From positions 1,958,501 to 2,022,500 of the forward strand of contig NZ_CP152019.1 of NCBI RefSeq assembly GCF_038622445.1: DNA of 64,000 nucleotides, read 5' to 3'. Shown piece after piece: positions 33,263-41,559 of this stretch. Under the pieces are notes generated by a model. The model was given only the letters and a program-made list of their open reading frames with translations, had not been told where the DNA came from and did no database searches. How positions within the stretch are numbered: position 1 is the first letter of the stretch; every line of letters starts with the position of its first letter. Origin of the DNA: Sporosarcina sp. FSL K6-1522. GTDB lineage: Bacteria; Bacillota; Bacilli; Bacillales_A; Planococcaceae. A program made the translations under genes and the position numbers.

Positions 33263-34561
33263 GTGATTCAATGGGAGCCATTTGAAAAGTTTGTAGAAGC
33301 ACTCATGGAAAAAGAGCAAATACCGGGTGTTGCGGTTGCGTTATCCAAAAATGGACAAACGATATATGAGCGAGGATTTGGGGCTAGGGATGTAGCGGCG
33401 AATGAGCCGGTCACTCCGGAAACGATTTTCGGTGTCGCATCGATTACCAAATCATTTACTGCGCTTGCGATTATGAAATTGGTGGATATTGGAAAACTTC
33501 GAGTCGATGATGCGGTGATTAAGTACTTACCCGACTTGCAATTCGTGGACTATACCAACATGGAGACTATTAAAATTCATCATCTCCTTTCCCATACAAC
33601 AGGACTTGCAACGATGGAAAGGAAAGAACATCTGACAACATTTGAAGAGCATATCCATTATTTAAATGAAAAAGCGTGGACTTGGTTAGGGAAACCTGGG
33701 GAGTATATTTGTTATAACAACGACACATTTTTGCTATTGGGTGCGATTATTGAAAAGATAACAGGTGAAAGCTATCAGGACTATATAAAGAACACTATTA
33801 TAGATCCTTTACAGATGGCGAGAACGACTTATAGTCTTCTTGATTTACAGCTGCTTGAGAATGTCACACAGCAATACGTATTGGAAAAAGGTAAGCCGGT
33901 TGTTTGTCCATGGCCGACGTTGGGGAATTACGCTGTCGGAGGGGGAATTCGTTCGACGGTCGTTGATTTATTGAAATACGGTAATGTCTATGTGGATGCA
34001 CTTGAAAAGAATATCGTCAATGACTCCTATCGATTGCAAATGGTACAGCCCGTTCAGCGAACACATGGTAATAGCTATTATGGATTTGCGCTGCAAACGA
34101 CGCCTGATTATGAGGGTGTGACGTTAGTTGAACATGGTGGAGGACAGCCGGGTGTATCGTCGAATTTTGGATTTGTTCCTGAAGAGGGAATTGTGGTGGC
34201 TGTCTTAACGAATCTCAGCGGGGTTAGCGCCGATGCAATTTGGCTTGCGGCAGTGAATACTGCATTAGGTCTCCCGGTTGATGAAAAGAAAAGTACGCAT
34301 CCTCACTTTGATATGACGCAAGAGCAGATGGAGCGTTTTGTAGGGACATATGTGTCAGATGAAGATGCGGATATTGACATGACAATCACCGATCAAACGA
34401 TGATGGCAACCATTGATGATACTATGTATACACTTCGAGCAAGTGACGAGCAAACACTTGTCATCGACTCACTGGATAAGCCGATTCGCTTCTTTTTCGA
34501 TGAGAATAATAGTGTATGGGCGTTGTTTATTGGGCTTAGGATGTTTGTAAAACGTGCGTAA
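33263..34561 (+). CDS. Serine hydrolase, class C beta-lactamase/penicillin-binding protein fold
   Basis: The 432-residue protein has the catalytic S-x-x-K at Ser60-Lys63 (ASITKSFTA), the tyrosine motif as YNND (ICYNNDTFLLLG), and the third motif as HGGGQPG. A C-terminal extension of about 90 residues is a lipocalin-like beta domain (DUF3471-like position). There is no signal peptide, so it is probably cytoplasmic and acts as an esterase or peptidase rather than a drug-resistance enzyme. GTG 33263 has GGGGGAG 8 nt upstream; a TTG six bases earlier is too close. It follows the CMD gene by 18 bp. Confidence 0.85.
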   Translation: MIQWEPFEKFVEALMEKEQIPGVAVALSKNGQTIYERGFGARDVAANEPVTPETIFGVASITKSFTALAIMKLVDIGKLRVDDAVIKYLPDLQFVDYTNMETIKIHHLLSHTTGLATMERKEHLTTFEEHIHYLNEKAWTWLGKPGEYICYNNDTFLLLGAIIEKITGESYQDYIKNTIIDPLQMARTTYSLLDLQLLENVTQQYVLEKGKPVVCPWPTLGNYAVGGGIRSTVVDLLKYGNVYVDALEKNIVNDSYRLQMVQPVQRTHGNSYYGFALQTTPDYEGVTLVEHGGGQPGVSSNFGFVPEEGIVVAVLTNLSGVSADAIWLAAVNTALGLPVDEKKSTHPHFDMTQEQMERFVGTYVSDEDADIDMTITDQTMMATIDDTMYTLRASDEQTLVIDSLDKPIRFFFDENNSVWALFIGLRMFVKRA

Positions 34562-34587
34562 TTAGTATATAGAATCTATTCATCACA

Positions 34588-34618
34588 AAACCCCCGCTTT
34601 ATGTGAAAGTGGGGGTTT
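34588..34618. terminator. Bidirectional terminator
   Basis: AAACCCCCGCTTT (34588-34600) and AAAGTGGGGGTTT (34606-34618) pair around 5 nt; it closes the TPP/CMD/hydrolase operon and the convergent ferritin gene. Confidence 0.85.
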
Positions 34619-34623
34619 GAAAT

Positions 34624-35133
34624 TTATTCTCCTGTTTCTGGTGAAAATGTACGTTGGCCGAGTTCTTTTTCGTAGATGAATAAAGCATTTTTGTCTTCGC
34701 CAATGCGTTTCAAATACTCGATATGTGTATCGAAGGAAGCTTCTTCTTCAACTTGCTCGTCCAAGAACCATCTTAAAAAGGAAATGGTCGCATGTTCTTT
34801 TTCTTCCCACGCCAAATCTGTCAGTTCATAGAAATTTTTCGTGACTGTTTTTTCTTGTTGTAACCCTGCTTCAAAGGTATCTAAGATGGAGCTGAAATCA
34901 ATTTTAGGTTCGGATGTTGCAGAAAATTTGGCTTGGAAGCCTCGGTCATTTAAATAGTTGTAAATTTTCATGCCGTGAAAGCGTTCTTCCTCGGCCTGTT
35001 GGAGATAATAGTTGGCAAAGCCGCTGTAATTATTGTATTCGCAGTAAGCACCCATTGCCATATACGATTGGGCAGCATCGAATTCGTTGTTCATTTGTTT
35101 GTTAAGCGCATCTGCTAATCGTTGACTAATCAT
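34624..35133 (-). CDS. Ferritin
   Basis: The 169-residue four-helix iron-storage protein has the non-haem ferritin ferroxidase ligands: glutamate in [25 protein letters not shown] with E and H, and later [15 protein letters not shown] and [10 protein letters not shown]. It oxidises Fe(II) and stores it inside a 24-mer shell. ATG 35133 is preceded by GAGGAGG at 8 nt; ten further in-frame codons upstream are not needed. I looked for a PerR or Fur box upstream and saw only a poor match. Confidence 0.93.
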   Translation of the reverse strand: MISQRLADALNKQMNNEFDAAQSYMAMGAYCEYNNYSGFANYYLQQAEEERFHGMKIYNYLNDRGFQAKFSATSEPKIDFSSILDTFEAGLQQEKTVTKNFYELTDLAWEEKEHATISFLRWFLDEQVEEEASFDTHIEYLKRIGEDKNALFIYEKELGQRTFSPETGE

Positions 35134-35241
35134 CGTGTAGCCTCCTCTTTTATAATAAATCATCTATTACATAGTATAAACGATTTACTATCCACAATCA
35201 TGTAATCTGTTTCGACAAAATTCTTTGGATTTTTTATCTTC

Positions 35242-35591
35242 ATTCAGCAAATCTTTTTGTACTGTAAGCTAAGCGTCAGCTACAGAAAACTCCCACCTTC
35301 ATAGGTGGCGGGATGAATGCGGCTTTGTTTTTCTGTTCAGTGGGTGTTCAAACGCTTGCTGAACGAGAGAGGAACACAGGCTAAGGTTGCCACGTCCAAA
35401 GAACGGTGCTTTAATTTCTGCAAAAAAGCGTAGAAATACGGCAAATCGAACCCTTCGCTGTTCGATTGGCAACGCCTGCATGACCTACATCGTGTAGGCC
35501 CAAGCCTCCGACGGATGTCACAGATTTTTTAGAGAAGCTTTTCGAGTGAACTCGAAAAAAACTGGACGCAATTACGCCGAGGCGTAATTGA
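35242..35591. repeat. Hairpin-rich dispersed repeat, copy 2 (longest)
   Basis: This copy begins TTCAGCAAATCTTTTTGTACTG, shared with the decayed copy at 49479. A stem CCCACC-x6-GGTGGCGGG and GGATGAATGC follow (35291-35320), then TTCAGTGGGTGTTCAAAC (35336-35353). An insert of about 130 bp absent from copy 1 (35371-35500) has an arm pair GGTTGCCACG...GGCAACG and a CCTACATCGTGTAGG palindrome (35483-35498). The 3' module has GACGGATGTCAC, TTTTCGAG/CTCGAAAA and the perfect inverted repeat CAATTACGC-CGAG-GCGTAATTG (35569-35590). It fills the gap between ferritin and the YfhD-like gene; no gene is seen in it. Confidence 0.75.
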
Positions 35592-35657
35592 TTGAATTGA
35601 ATCGAATAATTGGACCATAGTAATACCGAACAAAAATGTTGGAGAGGAGGTTTTAGT

Positions 35658-35858
35658 GTGGGAAGAGATAATCATCAAGGAGCTAGTAAAAACGCAGCAT
35701 CTTTGCCGCAAACACCCAAAAAACAAAAAATCAAAGCGGGTGCTATGAAAGAGGAAATTTCGATGGAGTTGGCGGAACTCGGTAACTTAAACCCGAAGCA
35801 TGAGCCTATGACGCCGAATCAACGTCAAAAAAGCGAATCGGAAAAGACGTATAAGTAA
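35658..35858 (+). CDS. YfhD-like small protein
   Basis: The 66-residue hydrophilic protein begins with GTG (GGAGAGGAGG lies 8 nt upstream) and reads MGRDNHQGASKNAASLPQTP near the start; the MGRD start and LPQTPK are typical of the YfhD family of small Bacillus proteins. The rest (KEEISMELAELGNLNP) resembles the family's EEFSRELAD block. Function unknown; relatives are found in spore-formers. It is followed by a spore coat-like gene pair, in line with a role in sporulation. Confidence 0.6.
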   Translation: MGRDNHQGASKNAASLPQTPKKQKIKAGAMKEEISMELAELGNLNPKHEPMTPNQRQKSESEKTYK

Positions 35859-35970
35859 AGGGTACATCAATAACCATCCATATTCCTACGGGAAATGGGT
35901 GGTTATTGCCGCATAGTTCTCAATGCTTGCTTCATACTACGTTATAAAAGAAATGAAGGGAGCTGAAAAA

Positions 35971-36471
35971 GTGGATGCAGCACAAAGACCTCCAGAACTC
36001 CAACAGTTACAAGAACAGCTTCGGCAACTAGAACAACAATTACACGCCCACCAACAGCAACTACAAGAAACCACTCCATTGCAACAACCGGCACAACAAG
36101 CACCACAATCAGAGTCGCAGCAACAACCGGCACAACAAGCACCACAATCAGAGTCGCAGCAACAGTCACAACAAATAGCACAATCAGAGCCGCAACAACA
36201 AGCACGACAGCCAGAATCACAACAAGCGAACACAGACAAACAGCTTCCTCACTACTTTACATTACCTAAAATTGTCTCGACTGTAGATATTGGTTATCTT
36301 CAAGAGATGCTGAGCTCGAATTTGCGTGCGGTAAAGCAGTATCGGCAAGCTGCACAAGATTGCCAGCTTCCTGATTTAAAACAACAATTTACGGAGATAG
36401 GGCAAATGCATTTGGCGCATTACAATAATTTATTACAATTCTTGGCTAAAAATGGAGGCGAAGCGCAATGA
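35971..36471 (+). CDS. Glutamine-rich protein with C-terminal ferritin-like/CotF-type helical segment
   Basis: The 166-residue protein starts at GTG 35971 (AAGGGAG 8 nt upstream). Residues 5-35 form a Q/L-rich coiled coil, residues about 40-90 are near-perfect repeats of QQPAQQAPQSES (36-bp DNA unit, two exact copies plus diverged ones), and residues about 100-166 form a helical pair (YLQEMLSSNLRAVKQYRQAA, then HLAHYNNLLQFLAK) of the kind seen in CotF-like spore proteins. Its ATGA overlap with the next CotF-like gene supports a joint role in the spore coat. The repeat region is likely to vary in length between strains. Confidence 0.65.
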   Translation: MDAAQRPPELQQLQEQLRQLEQQLHAHQQQLQETTPLQQPAQQAPQSESQQQPAQQAPQSESQQQSQQIAQSEPQQQARQPESQQANTDKQLPHYFTLPKIVSTVDIGYLQEMLSSNLRAVKQYRQAAQDCQLPDLKQQFTEIGQMHLAHYNNLLQFLAKNGGEAQ

Positions 36472-36785
36472 CTTTTTTGAATAAAATCAAAAACCCTAAG
36501 ACGCAGGTTTCTACGAAAGCAAATGTCGACGATAACGATATGTTGAGTGCCGCACTGGCAACGGAAAAAAACATGTGTGATACCTATGTAAAGGCCATGC
36601 AAGAGGCAAGTCACGACAATTTCTATTTACTCCTTTTTGACATGTTTAAAGAAACATCTCGCGAACGGCGGAAATTAGTAGACCTACAGTTTCAACATGG
36701 TTGGTTGACGCTGACAAAGGCACCTACTACAGAAGTAGCGGCGCTTGAACAGGAATTTAATGAGGCGAAACAGCAACTACAATAA
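36468..36785 (+). CDS. CotF-like spore coat protein
   Basis: The 105-residue helical protein has the CotF-family pattern: NDMLSAALATEKNMCDTYVK (helix with xxxLATEK), then a helix ending ETSRERRKLVDLQFQHGW, close to the usual ...LFNAMQQRGWY ending. These proteins are ferritin-like helical hairpins found in the spore coat. It overlaps the preceding gene by ATGA. I infer sporulation-phase expression; no sigma factor site was identified. Confidence 0.75.
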   Translation: MTFLNKIKNPKTQVSTKANVDDNDMLSAALATEKNMCDTYVKAMQEASHDNFYLLLFDMFKETSRERRKLVDLQFQHGWLTLTKAPTTEVAALEQEFNEAKQQLQ

Positions 36786-36843
36786 TCCGTAATTATATGG
36801 ACTTCCTGCTTTCGTTATAATAGAACAAAGGGGGAGTGGGATT

Positions 36844-37599
36844 ATGTGTTTGATTAATTTTCATTATGGGGAGCATCCGAACTATAAATTGATTGTTGCA
36901 GCAAATCGGGATGAATCCTATGCACGTCCGACTGCGGCGGCTAATTATTGGGAGGATTATCCGAATCTATTAGCAGGTCGTGACTTGCTTCATTTGGGGA
37001 CATGGCTAGGGGTTACGAAGTCCGGTCGTTTTGCAGCATTGACTAACTACCGTGACCCGGCGGAATTCGATGTGGACAAGCAGTCGCGTGGTGATATTGT
37101 GAAGGATTTTTTAACGGATATTGTTTCACCAGCTATATTTCTAGAAACGTTGAATAAAAATAAGGATGCGTATGCGGGCTTCAATGTCATTATGGGCGAT
37201 GCGAATACCTTATTTTATTATTCAAATAAACAGGCAGAGATAGTAGAAATTCCGACAGGGACGCATAGTTTGAGTAATCATTTGTTGAATACGCCTTGGC
37301 CAAAAGTGACGAAAGGTCAGTCAAGGCTTCGAGATTATGTACTGCAACATGATGTGATTGAACCAGCTTTGCTTTTTGACATACTACAAGACACGGAGAT
37401 AGCAGCGGATGGGCAATTGCCGGATACAGGTGTGGGATTGGAACTTGAGCGCCAATTGTCACCGCTTTTTATTAAAACACCTGATTACGGAACGCGCTCT
37501 TCCACAGTCGTTTTGCTTGGTCATGATCAACGGATCACTTTTGTGGAACGTACATATTTGAATGGGGAACTAGCGAGTGAAAATCGCTTTGAGATATAG
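36844..37599 (+). CDS. NRDE (TANGO2-like) family protein
   Basis: The 251-residue cytoplasmic protein has Cys2 directly after the start Met (MCLINF), and the family-defining IVAANRDESYARPT at about residue 17, followed by AGRDLLHLGTWLG. It resembles N-terminal-nucleophile hydrolases, with Cys2 as the likely nucleophile. Function in bacteria is not established; the animal homologue is linked with Golgi organisation and haem/lipid handling. GGGGGAGTGGG precedes the ATG. Confidence 0.88.
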   Translation: MCLINFHYGEHPNYKLIVAANRDESYARPTAAANYWEDYPNLLAGRDLLHLGTWLGVTKSGRFAALTNYRDPAEFDVDKQSRGDIVKDFLTDIVSPAIFLETLNKNKDAYAGFNVIMGDANTLFYYSNKQAEIVEIPTGTHSLSNHLLNTPWPKVTKGQSRLRDYVLQHDVIEPALLFDILQDTEIAADGQLPDTGVGLELERQLSPLFIKTPDYGTRSSTVVLLGHDQRITFVERTYLNGELASENRFEI

Positions 37600-37626
37600 G
37601 GGATTCTTGAATTTTTAATCGTGAAT

Positions 37627-37670
37627 GAACCGCGCAAAGTCGATGCTGAACCGAGCGAACCTAAACCGAA
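37627..37670. repeat. Dispersed single copy of the 42-bp repeat family
   Basis: GAACCGCGCAAAGTCGATGC and GAACCGAGCGAACC-type blocks match the unit of the array at 14737-14982. Like the array it lies directly after a gene (NRDE) and before the next gene. Confidence 0.65.
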
Positions 37671-37767
37671 TGCATCCCGCCATTTCAAAAACTATCATAA
37701 TACTCTCTTTACTGACGAAATCCAGCTGTTCGTGAGATAATAGAGGAAGAATGAGAGGCTGATAAAA

Positions 37768-39204
37768 ATGACATTTCAAGATTTTCGCTTAAGCAGTGAG
37801 ATTACACGGGCGCTCGACGGGCTTGGGTATACATCACCTACAGAAGTGCAGGAGAAGGTCATGCCAGCAGCGATGGCAAGGCATGATTTGGTTGTGAAAT
37901 CGCAGACGGGAAGCGGGAAGACGGCGGCGTTCGGCATTCCGATTTGTGAGATGGTGAATTGGGATGAGAATAAGCCACAGGCGCTGATTTTAACGCCGAC
38001 GCGTGAGCTTGCAGATCAGGTTAAGGAAGATATAACGAACATTGGTCGTTTTAAGCGGATTCGTGCAGCGGCTGTTTATGGGAAGCATCCATTTGCTTAT
38101 CAAAAAGAAGAACTGAAGCAAAAATGTCACGTTGTTGTCGGTACGCCCGGGCGTGTCTTGGATCATATTGAGCGTGGGACACTTGTGCTGGACCGCATTG
38201 ATTTTTTCGTGTTGGATGAAGCAGATGAAATGCTGAATATGGGCTTTATTGACCAAGTGGAATCCATCATTAATCGCTTACCGAAAAATCGGACGACGAT
38301 GTTATTTTCTGCGACATTACCAGAAAAAATTGCACAGTTAAGCAGTCGTTATATGAAGGAGCCAAAGCGTATTGAGATTGCGTCAACCGTTACATTGACG
38401 GACCAAATTGACCATTCGCTTATCGTTGTGAGGGAGCAGCAGAAGTTTGACTTGTTGCGCGACGTGACGGTCGTTGAAAATCCGGATAGCTGTATTATTT
38501 TCTGTCGTACGAAAGATCAGGTTGATACGGTCACGGAGCAGCTTGAGCAACTGTTTTATACATGTGATGGACTACATGGTGGAATGATGCAGGAAGATCG
38601 CTTTGAAGTGATGGATGCATTTAAACGTGGTGAATTCCGTTATTTGGTGGCAACGGATGTTGCAGCGCGGGGAATTGACATTGACAGTATTACGCACGTC
38701 ATTAACTACGATATCCCATTGGAAACGGAAAGCTATGTCCATAGAGTAGGGCGAACAGGGCGTGCTGGCAAAAGAGGAAAGGCGATTACATTTGTTACTC
38801 CGCATGAAGAGAAGTTTTTAGCAGATATCGAAGCGTATATTGGCTTTGCCATTCCGCAGCGCAATGCGCCATCGAAGCAATCTGTGGATGCAGCGAAGGA
38901 TGCATTCATTGCCAAGCTGGAAACACGGCCTAAACTGAAAAGGAACAAAAACGAACAAGTGAACAAGGATATTATGAAGCTCTATTTCAACGGTGGGAAA
39001 AAGAAAAAGCTACGTGCCTTTGATTTCGTCGGCACGATTACAAGTATTCCTGGTATCACTGCTGAAGATATCGGTATCATTAAAATCCAGGACACGGTGA
39101 CGTATATCGATATCCTCAATGGCAAAGGGAAGCTCGTATTGAGTGAAATGAAAACGAAGACGGTTAAGGGGAAGCAATTGAAAGTGCATAAGGCGAATAA
39201 ATAA
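37768..39204 (+). CDS. dbpA: ATP-dependent RNA helicase DbpA (YxiN-like)
   Basis: The 478-residue DEAD-box helicase has the Q motif, motif [10 protein letters not shown] (about residue 47), DEAD (VLDEADEML), SAT, and motif [12 protein letters not shown]. The [16 protein letters not shown] segment is typical of the DbpA/YxiN subgroup. A C-terminal domain of about 75 residues ([20 protein letters not shown] onward) is the DbpA RNA-binding fold, which targets hairpin 92 of 23S rRNA. It works in large ribosomal subunit assembly. Confidence 0.93.
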   Translation: MTFQDFRLSSEITRALDGLGYTSPTEVQEKVMPAAMARHDLVVKSQTGSGKTAAFGIPICEMVNWDENKPQALILTPTRELADQVKEDITNIGRFKRIRAAAVYGKHPFAYQKEELKQKCHVVVGTPGRVLDHIERGTLVLDRIDFFVLDEADEMLNMGFIDQVESIINRLPKNRTTMLFSATLPEKIAQLSSRYMKEPKRIEIASTVTLTDQIDHSLIVVREQQKFDLLRDVTVVENPDSCIIFCRTKDQVDTVTEQLEQLFYTCDGLHGGMMQEDRFEVMDAFKRGEFRYLVATDVAARGIDIDSITHVINYDIPLETESYVHRVGRTGRAGKRGKAITFVTPHEEKFLADIEAYIGFAIPQRNAPSKQSVDAAKDAFIAKLETRPKLKRNKNEQVNKDIMKLYFNGGKKKKLRAFDFVGTITSIPGITAEDIGIIKIQDTVTYIDILNGKGKLVLSEMKTKTVKGKQLKVHKANK

Positions 39205-39214
39205 GGTATATACA

Positions 39215-39256
39215 TTGAAAAAGGCTAATCCTCAACATAGGATTAGCCTTTTTCAA
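39215..39256. terminator. Bidirectional terminator
   Basis: TTGAAAAAGGCTAATCCT (39215-39232) and AGGATTAGCCTTTTTCAA (39239-39256) are exact complements; closes dbpA and the convergent pssA-psd-ybfM operon. Confidence 0.92.
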
Positions 39257-39261
39257 TGCCA

Positions 39262-39741
39262 TTAGATACCAATAAAATAGCCAAGTGTAATAAAAAGCAC
39301 ACTGGAGATACAAGTACCGATGCTGGCAAAGAGTAAATACTTACGTATATTCATGCCACTCATTCCAGAAAAGTAGCAGACGAGATGCCGCATGCCGGGA
39401 ATGAAATAACCGAGTGTGACGGTCCATAATCCGTAGCGATTAAACCATCTTTCGACAAGATGTAATCGTTGTGGTGTCAGGCTTACCCACTTTCCGTATC
39501 GCCGCAAAAGAGGTTTCCCAATTTTTCGACCAATGGTATAGGTAAATAACGTGCCAGACAGGACACCGAGTGCGACGATAATCATTGAAAAGAAATAACT
39601 CAGTAACCCAATGGATGCAAAATAGCCCACAAAAGTGACAACAATTTCATCGGGGATGGGAAGACCGAAAATCCCGATTGCTAAAAAGAAATAGACAGCG
39701 AAGTACCCATAATCGATGATAAAATCTTGGAATTGTTGCAT
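39262..39741 (-). CDS. ybfM: DedA family membrane protein (YbfM-like)
   Basis: The 159-residue protein is a short DedA/VTT-domain protein with three to four hydrophobic helices; the conserved acidic loop after helix 1 (FGLPIPDEIVVTFVGYFA) and the re-entrant GYFIPGMRHLVCYFSG with its arginine are present. Length matches B. subtilis YbfM (157 residues). In B. subtilis ybfM lies between pssA and psd; here it follows psd. DedA proteins flip or transport lipids, so a role in phosphatidylethanolamine placement is a fair inference. Confidence 0.85.
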   Translation of the reverse strand: MQQFQDFIIDYGYFAVYFFLAIGIFGLPIPDEIVVTFVGYFASIGLLSYFFSMIIVALGVLSGTLFTYTIGRKIGKPLLRRYGKWVSLTPQRLHLVERWFNRYGLWTVTLGYFIPGMRHLVCYFSGMSGMNIRKYLLFASIGTCISSVLFITLGYFIGI

Positions 39742-39785
39742 GTAGATTCACCACTCGTTTGAGAAATTTTTGGCGATATTATCGC

Positions 39786-40568
39786 CTATTGCTGTATCCA
39801 TTCTCCAACCGGTTGGCCTACTTTTACCTCTGTATTCAAGTGAACTGTCGGTGTGAAGTCTGGATGATTTTCAACGAAAAGAATGACGGTGGAACCGAAG
39901 CTGAAATGACCGAATGCATTTCCTTTTACACATTCTTTTGATGCGTTAAGGATCTGGATACTATTCACGTTTAACGCGCCTACTTTTACAATCGCCATTT
40001 TACCGTAAGGCGTTTGTACCTCGGAAATTAATCGATGATTGGTGGAAAATGGGCTCTGTCCAAGTCGCAATCCTAAATTATTCACTGGGTAGGATACACC
40101 GCCAAGTGCATAGCGAGAGATCAATTCACCTGTCATTGGATAATGGAAATGGTGATAATGACTAGGAGAAAGATAGAAGATAAAGTAGAAGCCATCTTTA
40201 TAAGGCGAAGCTTGTTTGTCAGTGCCCATGATTTCGTCCAGCCGGTACTGGTGGTCTTTGATAAGGAACGTCTGAGAAGCATCAATTTGCCCCATCCCAC
40301 TCAGAACACCATCGACGGGAGAAATCATCGTGTTCGGAGAATCATCTATTTGACGGCGTCCCTCTTGTAACTGTCGTGTGAAAAAGGCTTGTAAGCTTTT
40401 GTAATGGTGAAGTGGGTACTCCATTTCCTCTTCATTGATGTGATAGACAGTAGAAAATGGTCGTACGAGTGGTTGGCTTAATCGTGAAGTGGTAAACGAC
40501 TTTAAAAGTGAAGAAGAAACGGGGTTGCCCGTTAGCTCTACAAAATATTTAAACAATGTTCTTTTCAT
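39786..40568 (-). CDS. psd: Phosphatidylserine decarboxylase
   Basis: The 260-residue proenzyme decarboxylates phosphatidylserine to phosphatidylethanolamine. It has the catalytic aspartate/histidine motifs (SPVDGVLSGMG; YHHFHYPMTGE) and the self-processing site as HFSFGSTVILF; the serine becomes the pyruvoyl group. The usual L-G-S-T is F-G-S-T here, as in other Bacilli. The ATG at 40568 is preferred over that at 40577, which GGAG touches. It is 28 bp after pssA. Confidence 0.93.
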   Translation of the reverse strand: MKRTLFKYFVELTGNPVSSSLLKSFTTSRLSQPLVRPFSTVYHINEEEMEYPLHHYKSLQAFFTRQLQEGRRQIDDSPNTMISPVDGVLSGMGQIDASQTFLIKDHQYRLDEIMGTDKQASPYKDGFYFIFYLSPSHYHHFHYPMTGELISRYALGGVSYPVNNLGLRLGQSPFSTNHRLISEVQTPYGKMAIVKVGALNVNSIQILNASKECVKGNAFGHFSFGSTVILFVENHPDFTPTVHLNTEVKVGQPVGEWIQQ

Positions 40569-40596
40569 ATGTTCCATCTCCGTCTATTCAATCTAG

Positions 40597-41130
40597 TTAC
40601 CTCTTTGTAAAGCGAATGGTGCTAACCATTAATAGCGCTAAGCTGAGTGTTGATACAATGAAAAATAATGGTTGCATATAGGGAACAAGGAAAAAGCTTA
40701 GTGTCATCGCAACTCCCGCTGCTGTAATTGGAACACCGCAAAACACACCGTCAAATTCTGTAACATTGTAGCGAGCAAGACGGACTGCGCCTGCTAATAC
40801 GTAAAAAACAGTAACAAGAATACCTGCCCAAGGTGTTGTATACATAGCTGTTTCGTAAATTAACAATGCTGGAGCTAAGCCAAACGATACAAGATCACAT
40901 AACGAATCGAGCTCTTTACCAAAAAGTGATTCCGCATGGTAGTGTCTCGCCACCATACCATCGAAACGGTCTAGTACAGCTGCAAGAAAAATGAAAACCA
41001 AACTCATATGATGTAAGCCATTCATAATCAAAATAATAGCAAGGACGCCAAAACTAAGATTTAGTAATGTAATGGCATTGGCCAACTGAGCCTTAATTTT
41101 TGTTGCATCAAAATAACCTGATAAAAACAT
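40597..41130 (-). CDS. pssA: CDP-diacylglycerol-serine O-phosphatidyltransferase
   Basis: The 177-residue membrane enzyme makes phosphatidylserine from CDP-diacylglycerol and serine. The CDP-alcohol phosphatidyltransferase motif D-G-x2-A-R-x8-G-x3-D-x3-D is complete (DRFDGMVARHYHAESLFGKE, then LDSLCDLVSFG, from about residue 56). Six membrane helices. The start at 41130 has GAGGAGG upstream and gives exactly the 177-residue length of B. subtilis PssA. Confidence 0.94.
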   Translation of the reverse strand: MFLSGYFDATKIKAQLANAITLLNLSFGVLAIILIMNGLHHMSLVFIFLAAVLDRFDGMVARHYHAESLFGKELDSLCDLVSFGLAPALLIYETAMYTTPWAGILVTVFYVLAGAVRLARYNVTEFDGVFCGVPITAAGVAMTLSFFLVPYMQPLFFIVSTLSLALLMVSTIRFTKR

Positions 41131-41559
41131 GAAATCCCTCCTCACAACATGTATATGAATTCGTGAATGATTCATAGCCCTATCTTCAACTACTAAAGAA
41201 ATAATAATACCACATTTTAGTGCAGTAAGTGCTGATTTGCGATAAATACTGAAATAGCCCAGTTCTTTTTAACCCCCCCTCGTTGAATAAAGAAAAATCC
41301 ATGTGTACATAGGATAAGAGACATATTAGAATAGTTATGGGTCAAAATCCTAATTTAATCACTTTTGTAGACAAATAACTTAGCTGATTAGATACAATAG
41401 TCAGACAAATGTACTAGTTATATGATAGAGTAATAGAACCAATTATTTTTGAAAAATGATTGAAATGCGGATGGGCCTTTGTGCTTGTAATGGGATGCAA
41501 TTGAACTTAAATTGCGCATTTTATTATAGGAGACGTATGGAAAGAGAGGTTGAAGATCT
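41131..41559. other. Divergent intergenic region, 429 bp
   Basis: AT-rich spacer between pssA (minus) and the GGDEF-EAL gene (plus). It contains a run of eight C at 41272-41279 and possible but unconvincing -35/-10 pairs near 41371-41400 (TTGTAG / TACAAT with too long a spacer). I see no gene or structured RNA in it. Confidence 0.5.

Noticed and set aside
35134-35180. PerR or Fur box before ferritin
   Set aside because: TTATAATAAATCATC matches only one half of the PerR consensus; too weak to report.
35937-36239. Cysteine-rich and valine-rich frames on the minus strand over the glutamine-rich gene
   Set aside because: They are reverse readings of CAA/CAG repeats in a plus-strand gene that has a good ribosome site and a coupled partner.
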